Shown: positions 6,099 to 6,935 of the stretch, one piece after another
Layout of the letters: every line of letters starts with the position of its first letter
How positions within the stretch are numbered: the first letter of the stretch is position 1
NCBI GenBank assembly: GCA_025927935.1
Contig: JAICKM010000370.1
Coordinates: 1 to 6,935, forward strand
Length of the DNA: 6,935 nt
Reading direction: 5' to 3'
From: Chloroflexia bacterium
GTDB lineage: Bacteria; Chloroflexota; Chloroflexia; QHBQ01; JADMIH01
The notes under the pieces: model-generated
Told to the model about the DNA's origin: nothing
The model's database searches: none
The model's input: the letters and a program-made list of their open reading frames with translations, nothing else
Translations under genes and position numbers: made by a program

Positions 6099-6590
6099 AT
6101 GAGCACAATCGCCGTTTCCGAACTCCTATACCTGCTGGATACGGCGTTCGAGGGAACGTGGCATTCCCTGCTGGACAACCTCCAGGCCGTCACGCCGGAG
6201 GATTGGACCTGGGTGCCGCCTGGAGGGCACCGTACCATCCACGATATGATCCAGCACGTCGGCGGCTGCAAGTTCATGTACCACGACTACGCCTTCGGCG
6301 CTGGGCTCCTCACATGGGACCATCCGCTCGTCGATGGTAAGGACGTGCTTGACACCCCAGCGGCAGCGATTGCCTGGCTGCGTGAGGGCCAGGAACGCCT
6401 CCGGCACAGCGTCGCCGGTCTTGATGATGCCGATCTGCCATGCTCGCGGATGACGAACTGGGGTGAGCAGAAAGAGACCCGGTGGATTATCACCGCGATG
6501 ATACAGCATGACCTCTACCATGCGGGCGAGATCAACCACCTGCGCTCCTTGCACCGGCAGACTGACCGCTGGGCTTACGATATGGGCTGA
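6099..6590 (+). CDS. DinB-superfamily metal-binding protein
   Basis: The 163-aa protein looks like a four-helix-bundle member of the DinB/YfiT superfamily. The histidine triad that binds a divalent metal is present: H53 in helix two (MIQHVGG) and H137 plus H141 in QHDLYHAGEI, the usual HxxxH of the last long helix. Family members include thiol-S-transferases for bacillithiol or mycothiol, maleylpyruvate isomerase-like enzymes and many uncharacterised stress-linked proteins; the substrate here is unknown. The frame is open back to an ATG at 6039, but that start would add 20 residues unlike the family and would lie upstream of the promoter at 6063-6091. The ATG at 6099 is preferred: it matches the expected transcript start, and only a weak AGG precedes it. 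It has its own transcript, as a terminator stands before it; none is obvious after it. Confidence 0.85.
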   Translation: MSTIAVSELLYLLDTAFEGTWHSLLDNLQAVTPEDWTWVPPGGHRTIHDMIQHVGGCKFMYHDYAFGAGLLTWDHPLVDGKDVLDTPAAAIAWLREGQERLRHSVAGLDDADLPCSRMTNWGEQKETRWIITAMIQHDLYHAGEINHLRSLHRQTDRWAYDMG

Positions 6591-6644
6591 GGCCGTCCGC
6601 ATATCGCCGCTGCTCCACGATCCATAAAATATTGCACGTCCAAA

Positions 6645-6672
6645 TTTTCTTGATTAACTCACTGCTTATTCT
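6645..6672 (+). promoter_or_regulatory. Weak candidate promoter of the SDR-like gene
   Basis: The gap 6591-6710 contains an AT-rich patch (6621-6670) that stands out from its GC-rich flanks. The best-placed pair is TTTTCT (6645-6650) and TATTCT (6667-6672) with 16 bp between them, giving a leader of about 32 nt. TAAAAT at 6625-6630 is an alternative -10 box without a clear -35. Assignment is tentative. Confidence 0.25.
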
Positions 6673-6710
6673 GCGGCGATGCCGGCAGCCGGTTAGGGGA
6701 GGGAGATCTT

Positions 6711-6935
6711 ATGCAACGCATCGCGGTGGCCGGCGCAACCGGTGTGCTAGGACGGGCGCTGGTGCCGCTGTTGCTGGCGGCGGGCTATGAGGTGCGCGCG
6801 CTCACGCCCTCGACGGCGAAGGCCGCCGATCTGGCGATGGCAGGAGCGGAGGTGCTGGAGTGCGATTTGCTCGCCCCGAGCAGCGTGGCCCGGCTGCCGG
6901 ATCTGGTGGCCGGTTGTGCCGCGGTCGCGCATATC
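6711..6935 (+). CDS. NAD(P)-binding SDR / NAD-dependent epimerase-like protein, N-terminal part (3' end outside window)
   Basis: Seventy-five codons are visible before the window ends. The start MQRIAVAGATGVLGRALVPLL carries the GATGxxG dinucleotide-binding motif (G8, G11, G14) of extended and atypical short-chain dehydrogenases, followed by a second strand (EVRALTP) and an ECDL stretch (50-53) where the family has the adenine-contacting acidic residue. The final VAGCAAVAHI matches the strand that leads to the nicotinamide pocket. The catalytic YxxxK region lies outside the window, so epimerase, reductase or a non-catalytic NmrA-like role cannot be told apart. A strong purine-rich ribosome site, GGGGAGGGAG, ends 5 nt before the ATG. 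It follows the DinB-like gene by 120 bp on the same strand; a shared transcript is possible because no terminator is seen between them. Confidence 0.85.
   Translation, partial: MQRIAVAGATGVLGRALVPLLLAAGYEVRALTPSTAKAADLAMAGAEVLECDLLAPSSVARLPDLVAGCAAVAHI

Noticed and set aside
1..6935. tRNA, rRNA, CRISPR array, transposase or attachment-site signals
   Set aside because: None was seen on reading both strands; the only substantial repeat is the palindrome at 2122-2196.

Overview
The window is GC-rich chromosomal DNA, dense with genes, and no phage, plasmid or transposase gene is visible. Several traits suggest an environmental bacterium of the Chloroflexota type: a GH38 mannosidase, a very large soluble sensor kinase with a HisKA_3 catalytic core, a receiver-only regulator, a DinB-like protein with a probable leaderless mRNA, and a 'TCTGAGCGCAG'-type palindromic repeat. 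This assignment is an inference from style only; no rRNA or marker gene is present.

Layout, left to right. (1) Positions 1-507, minus strand: the N-terminal 169 codons of a GH38 alpha-mannosidase-family glycosidase, cut by the window edge, with its own promoter at 586-558. (2) Positions 508-867: a divergent regulatory region. It holds the mannosidase promoter, a 28-bp inverted repeat, and a plus-strand promoter overlaid by two LacI-operator-like palindromes. (3) Positions 868-2088, plus: a complete FAD-dependent monooxygenase (aromatic hydroxylase/TetX-like fold). (4) Positions 2122-2196: a large imperfect palindrome lying between two converging genes. (5) Positions 2218-5244, minus: a 1008-aa cytoplasmic hybrid-sensing histidine kinase with order XylR_N/V4R - PAS - PAS - GAF - GAF - HisKA_3 - HATPase_c. 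(6) Positions 5245-5557: a regulatory region whose two best -10 boxes face each other. (7) Positions 5558-5929, plus: a single-domain response regulator, followed by a clear intrinsic terminator. (8) Positions 6099-6590, plus: a DinB-superfamily protein whose promoter places the mRNA start at or within a base or so of the ATG. (9) Positions 6711-6935, plus: the first 75 codons of an NAD(P)-binding SDR/epimerase-like protein, cut by the window edge.

How the genes may work together. The kinase and receiver are the obvious functional pair, being divergent neighbours. The receiver has no DNA-binding domain, so output must go through protein contact or a phosphorelay. The kinase carries the sensory module known from aromatic-responsive XylR/DmpR/MopR regulators, including the spacing of its zinc site. 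Its convergent neighbour is a flavin hydroxylase, so a response to an aromatic or other hydrophobic compound is an attractive but unproven reading. The mannosidase, DinB-like protein and SDR have their own signals and no evident link to the two-component pair.
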